This document shows, piece by piece, positions 10,275 to 12,712 of a stretch of DNA of 12,712 nucleotides. The position numbers and the translations under genes are program-made. This DNA is from Candidatus Peribacteria bacterium (GTDB lineage Bacteria; Patescibacteria; JAEDAM01; Absconditabacterales; Absconditicoccaceae), in assembly GCA_031280545.1 (NCBI GenBank), contig JAITGP010000028.1, forward strand, positions 1 through 12,712. Direction: 5' to 3'. The notes under the pieces are model-generated. The model was not told the DNA's origin. It searched no databases and worked only from the letters and a program-made list of their open reading frames with translations. How positions within the stretch are numbered: the first letter of the stretch is position 1; every line of letters starts with the position of its first letter.

Positions 10275-10453
10275 TGTTGTGATGAAAAATGAGTATAAAA
10301 GAAATGCTCTAAAAACGAAGCATAAGCGTGCGATTTAGGCAAATCCTTTTTTTATTTTACTCCACTAGAGAGCGGAAATGAGGTGCTGAGAAACGGTATA
10401 ATAACAGTACTAACAACGCAGACAAAAAAACGTTTCGCCTTGAAATCTAAAGT
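10275..10453 (-). promoter_or_regulatory. Long 5' leader of the helicase gene
   Basis: About 170-180 nt separate the predicted promoter (10454-10481) from ATG 10274. I find no convincing ORF in it with UGA=Gly. It ends with TTTTTCATCACAACA directly before ATG and has no Shine-Dalgarno. Long leaders are typical of cold-inducible DEAD-box helicase mRNAs, so regulation through this leader is possible; I see no recognised riboswitch. Confidence 0.35.
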
Positions 10454-10481
10454 AGTATAGTGATTTCCTAGGGAATTGCAA
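10454..10481 (-). promoter_or_regulatory. Promoter of the helicase gene
   Basis: On the minus strand TTGCAA (10481-10476) and TATACT (10459-10454) are 16 nt apart, with CTTGCAATTCCC across the -35. The spacing and the -35 neighbourhood repeat those upstream of the surface protein at 8145. Confidence 0.6.
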
Positions 10482-10486
10482 GTGTA

Positions 10487-10515
10487 TTGACTTTTACATT
10501 CCTCTTATATATTAA
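10487..10515 (+). promoter_or_regulatory. Weak candidate promoter for a short plus-strand transcript
   Basis: TTGACT (10487-10492) is followed after 17 nt by TATTAA (10510-10515) in an AT-rich stretch. A transcript starting near 10522 would meet the terminator at 10562-10601 after about 80 nt, a small-RNA-sized product with no ORF. Supported by sequence pattern only. Confidence 0.3.
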
Positions 10516-10526
10516 TATAACAAGTT

Positions 10527-10548
10527 CACTGCAAAGATACTAAGGACG
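10527..10548 (+). repeat. 22-nt intergenic repeat element, copy 2
   Basis: Blocks CAC, CAAAGA and CTAAGGA match the element at 4678-4699 in order and spacing; the three intervening dinucleotides differ, all by transitions. Both copies lie in an intergenic gap shortly before a C-rich terminator hairpin. Confidence 0.55.
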
Positions 10549-10561
10549 TAATATAAAAAGA

Positions 10562-10601
10562 CCCCCAAAGCAGATATTACTTTGGGGGATGGACTTTTTT
10601 T
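10562..10601. terminator. Bidirectional terminator
   Basis: CCCCCAAAG (10562-10570) pairs perfectly with CTTTGGGGG (10580-10588) around a 9-nt loop. On the plus strand the hairpin is followed, after six bases, by a run of seven T (10595-10601); on the minus strand by CTTTTT after one base. The TAA of the possible 44-aa protein (10577-10579) lies in the loop. Confidence 0.8.
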
Positions 10602-10711
10602 GCTGATTTTGAAGTTCTGATTTCTTCAAACTTTTTCCAGAGGTAAACAATTGCTATTACTACGACACATACGATAATATGTGGTACTTTAAGTCCTAAA
10701 ATTCCTAACAT
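10577..10711 (-). CDS. Possible small membrane protein (44 aa)
   Basis: ATG 10711 to TAA 10577 encodes one transmembrane helix (about residues 10-25, PHIIVCVVVIAIVYLW) followed by a basic cytoplasmic-type tail (KKFEEIRTSKSAKK). The reading frame stays open upstream to a TTG at 10825, but the added residues look unremarkable and the ATG is the better start. It ends inside a strong terminator, as expected for a real transcript end. A possible promoter (TTGAAA, 15 nt, TATATA) overlaps the upstream open stretch. No homology recognised; it may be chance. Confidence 0.4.
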   Translation of the reverse strand: MLGILGLKVPHIIVCVVVIAIVYLWKKFEEIRTSKSAKKVHPPK

Positions 10712-10863
10712 ATTTTTATTTTTTTGTTTAGCGGGGATAGGTATATACAATTGGTCTACTTTTTTCAAGAGCAAATTTATATACTTTTGTGTAGAAAAAT
10801 CCAGGACTTGAAAATTTTCTCCCAATCCCTACAGTAGAGGTATTCAGCTTTTAAATCTTTGCT

Positions 10864-11901
10864 ATGGCACAAAACCTCTATCTCTTTGCGGGAGAAAATC
10901 ACTATGAACTTCGAGAAGAACTTAAAAGACGAAAAGATAATTTTGCCCAGAAATTTGGAGCAGAGAGTGTTTTTGTTTACAATGGAGAGAACCGGGAGCC
11001 CGGAGCGATCAGGCAAAATCTGTTTTGATGAGGACTATTTGTCTCTAAAAAGCTGATTATCCTTTTTGGGTTGCCACTTGATGGCGAACAGACGAATAAA
11101 CTGAGAGAGGAACAATATGGGAAACTGAGCGAAGAAATCATGGCGAGCAGTACTGGGATTCCTGCTGATACGATTCTCATTTGTGTCGCATATAAGCCGG
11201 ACAAAAGAGGACGTTTTTATAAGCGGATCGTGAAAGAGGGACAGGTTAAAGAATTCTGATCCTTGAGTAGTGGGGCTCTGAAACTTTTTGTAAAACAGCA
11301 AGCAGAAGGAATAGGGATGAGCGAAGAAGCTCTTTCCACCTTAATACAAAAAGTCTGAATCGACCAATTCCGTTTGGTGAGTGAAATAGAAAAACTCCGT
11401 TATCGGCAGTCGGTTCATCCTCAGGCTCAGATTTCTAGTGAAGTGGTGGAAGAGGTGGTATTTAGTCAAATAGAAGCGGATAGTTTTAAATTTTTTGATC
11501 ACCTTTTTTCCAGTCCCCAGAAAGCTTGCAATATCTTGGATGAGATTCAGAATGATGGCACCGACTGGAATCAAACCAGTGGAATGCTTTTTCGAGGACT
11601 TAGAAATTATCTGTTAACCTTGGATCTGTATCAGCAGGGAGTGCGTGATAGTAAAGTGTTGATGAGCGAGGGGAAAATGGCTCCCTTTATGGCGAGCAAT
11701 CTCTTGAAACAGATTGATGTTTTACTGGTGCACTCAGGATTTATTAAACAATTTTTTAAAAAGCTGGTGGAATTGGACTATGATATTAAACAGGGTGAAC
11801 TCCCGGCAGAATATTTTTGGCTGAGGGTGAAGGAGATTATTTTGAAAGGTTCGTCTTGAAGTAAATCTACAAAAAAAATCCAAACAGAAACAACTGTCTA
11901 G
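10864..11901 (+). CDS. holA: DNA polymerase III delta subunit (clamp-loader subunit)
   Basis: 345 residues, ATG 10864 to TAG 11901, the usual length for HolA. Delta opens the beta sliding clamp as part of the gamma/tau clamp-loader complex at the replication fork. The N-terminus has the typical layout: a strand-turn start (NLYLFAGENHYELREELKRR), then a Gly-rich turn and VSKKLIILFGLP (about 59-70), then TILICVAYKPDKRGRFYKRI (about 106-125), and an all-helical C-terminal half (FKFFDHLFSSPQKACNILDE ... FRGLRNYLLTLDLYQ). In-frame TGA occurs at 11026, 11029, 11257, 11356 and 11857 (first base); the tandem TGA-TGA-GGA gives Gly-Gly-Gly before LFVSKK. Under the standard code it would be scattered fragments. 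No clear promoter or Shine-Dalgarno is visible upstream (leader ...ATCTTTGCT-ATG). Family assignment is by pattern and length; divergence from well-known HolA is high. Confidence 0.78.
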
Positions 11902-11910
11902 ACTCTTTTA

Positions 11911-11962
11911 GCCAATTGTGGGAATCGAACCCACGACCTTGTGTGTTCAATACCACAATTGG
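11911..11962 (-). tRNA. tRNA-like 3' half (partial or mini-tRNA, possible attachment site)
   Basis: The minus strand carries a perfect T-arm (GTGGG, loop TTCGATT, CCCAC; 11934-11918) preceded by AGGTC as a variable loop and followed by AATTGGC plus T as an acceptor end. There is no D-arm and no GCCAATT acceptor partner at the usual distance upstream. Instead CCAATTGTGG lies directly upstream, making a 10-bp perfect inverted repeat (11912-11921 with 11953-11962). Anticodon-arm pairing is poor (TTGTG/CACAA around a 10-nt loop), so I do not assign an anticodon. It may be a tRNA remnant left by integration or a degenerate compact tRNA. Confidence 0.5.
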
Positions 11963-12044
11963 ATTAAATAACATCACCATAGAAATTCAGATTGAGAAAT
12001 CAAGTCTGGATTTCTTTGTATACTAGAGAAATTGGAAACACCAG

Positions 12045-12222
12045 ACGAACTTATATAATAATCCTTCTACAATGCTACGAACATATATTATAGCATTGGA
12101 ACAATAGATGCTGTAGAAGGACATCTACCAGTGCTATTATATACGTTCGTACTTTGTCTTTCGACTGCTCACGATAAGAGCAAAAAAAAGTATGACTATA
12201 TAGTAGTCGTACTTTATTTTTT
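12045..12222 (+). ncRNA. Nested inverted-repeat region: candidate structured RNA or origin-like structure
   Basis: Three coaxial stems nest: 12045-12059 with 12136-12150 (ACGAAC then TATATAAT; 15 bp, one mismatch), 12062-12071 with 12112-12121 (TCCTTCTACA; 10 bp perfect) and 12072-12077 with 12091-12096 (6 bp). A GCTC/GAGC hairpin (12167-12181) and a terminator hairpin follow. There is no ORF of note. TATACT at 12019-12024 is a possible -10 with no good -35. The strand is inferred from the terminator and the downstream genes. It could equally be a DNA cruciform acting as a replication or recombination site. Confidence 0.45.
12187..12222. terminator. Terminator hairpin ahead of the small membrane protein
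   Basis: AAAGTATGACTA (12187-12198) pairs with TAGTCGTACTTT (12204-12215), a 12-bp stem with one G-U pair and a 5-nt loop, followed by ATTTTTT. On the minus strand it is followed by eight T, so it can work both ways. It ends 12 nt before the ATG at 12235, so the small gene would need read-through or regulation at this hairpin, or its own promoter, which I cannot see. Confidence 0.75.
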
Positions 12223-12234
12223 ACCCATTCTACA

Positions 12235-12414
12235 ATGAGGTTTACAATTTTAATAGTACTTAATTTTTTATGTCTGGCTATGCTAGCTGATCAGATATTC
12301 ATCATTTTGTTAGCTGAATTTGTGTTCTTCGTTATGTGGATGAGTACAAAAACTAAAAACAAAAACAAAAATAAAAAACTACCTATTCGAGAACGGAGAG
12401 TTTTTATTTTGTAG
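12235..12414 (+). CDS. Small hydrophobic membrane protein (59 aa)
   Basis: ATG 12235 to TAG 12414. Residues 3-36 are strongly hydrophobic (ILIVLNFLCLAM, then IFIILLAEFVFFVMW), one or two membrane segments, followed by a Lys/Asn repeat (KTKNKNKNKK) and an Arg-rich end (PIRERR). No family recognised. It ends 9 nt before the HTH gene and is probably cotranscribed with it. The size, hydrophobicity and basic tail resemble small membrane toxins or phage small membrane proteins, but that is only resemblance. Confidence 0.5.
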   Translation: MRFTILIVLNFLCLAMLADQIFIILLAEFVFFVMWMSTKTKNKNKNKKLPIRERRVFIL

Positions 12415-12423
12415 AAAATTCTG

Positions 12424-12712
12424 ATGAGAGAAAAACCTTGATACTATGCTGTAATAATCGCACCAATAAGGTATGCGGAAGATCTTACAGAGTTCCAAAA
12501 AATCCTCTATGCCGAAATCACTGCATTGACGGATAAGGAATGATACTGTTTTGCTTCGAATAATTATTTTGCAAAACTATACAAAAAAACAACAAGGCAA
12601 ATTTCTTCAGCAATATCAGATATGAACCAAAAGTGATACATCAAATTGGTTCAAAACAAGGAATTGGGGAATGTAAGGAAAATCTTTATCTGAGAGCTAA
12701 AAACTCTCAAAA
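12424..12712 (+). CDS. Winged-HTH protein, replication-initiator-like (3' end off the window)
   Basis: 96 residues visible from ATG 12424, open to the window edge only with UGA=Gly: TGA at 12439, 12541, 12634 and 12691 (first base). Residues 23-75 fit the helix-turn-helix region of plasmid and phage replication proteins: EFQKILYAEITALTDKEGYC, then FASNNYFAKLYKKTTRQISS and AISDMNQKGYIKLV, with the wing after it. Two of the UGA-encoded glycines fall in the family's conserved K-E-G-Y-C and K-K-G-Y-I positions, which supports both the frame and the code. Expected role: DNA binding for replication initiation or regulation of a mobile element. The missing C-terminus would decide between initiator and transcription regulator. 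Confidence 0.75.

Noticed and set aside
10577..10825. 82-aa version of the small protein, starting at TTG 10825
   Set aside because: The TTG start follows a TAG closely and the added residues show no signal; ATG 10711 sits directly before the membrane segment.
11935..11956. Assigning an anticodon (UGA or GAA) to the tRNA-like element
   Set aside because: Each register leaves the anticodon stem mostly unpaired and there is no D-arm, so any anticodon would be guesswork.
190..12693. UGA as selenocysteine or tryptophan
   Set aside because: UGA aligns with GGA glycine in the repeats and falls at Gly positions of HTH and helicase-tail motifs; no SECIS-like hairpin follows each UGA consistently.

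Overview
This 12.7 kb window reads as the genome of a candidate-phyla-radiation bacterium of the Absconditabacteria (SR1) / Gracilibacteria type, in which UGA encodes glycine (translation table 25). The sequence supports this directly. Read with the standard code, five of the larger genes are cut by in-frame TGA; read as Gly, each becomes one long protein with intact domains. The clearest proof is a 25-residue Cys-rich repeat near the left end, where an invariant Gly is written GGA in three copies and TGA in four. No gene end that I could place uses TGA: all are TAA or TAG. All coordinates and lengths below use UGA=Gly.

Layout. (1) <1-3279, minus: a large secreted surface protein (at least 1093 aa) with a signal peptide, an SLH-like N-terminal region, PKD-like and thrombospondin-type-3-like calcium-binding segments and a Cys-rich repeat tail that runs off the window. 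(2) 3480-4664, plus: an exported or membrane-tethered zinc metalloprotease (HELGH), divergent from gene 1, behind a near-perfect sigma-70 promoter. (3) 4777-8145, minus: a second very large secreted protein (1122 aa) with a C-terminal SLH-like anchoring domain, convergent with the protease and sharing a terminator with it. (4) 8433-10274, minus: a DEAD-box RNA helicase with a DbpA-like RNA-binding domain and an Arg/Gly/Ser/Tyr-rich tail that only exists if UGA is Gly. (5) 10577-10711, minus: a possible 44-aa membrane protein. (6) 10864-11901, plus: the DNA polymerase III delta subunit (holA) with five in-frame UGA codons. (7) 11902-12712: an accessory-looking segment with a tRNA-like 3' half, about 180 bp of nested inverted repeats ending in a terminator, a 59-aa hydrophobic small protein, and the start of a winged-HTH protein of the kind seen in plasmid or phage replication genes, which is invisible under the standard code.

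How the parts work together. Genes 1 to 3 form a cell-surface block: two giant anchored, disulfide- or calcium-stabilised proteins and an exported protease between them. Genes 4 and 6 are housekeeping RNA and DNA metabolism. The right end may be the edge of an integrated element at a tRNA-like site; this is inference. The helicase and the 1122-aa surface protein share a promoter motif (TTGCAA, 16-nt spacer, TATA box) and a start-proximal leader (TTTTTCATYACAACWATG), and no clear Shine-Dalgarno is seen before most genes.
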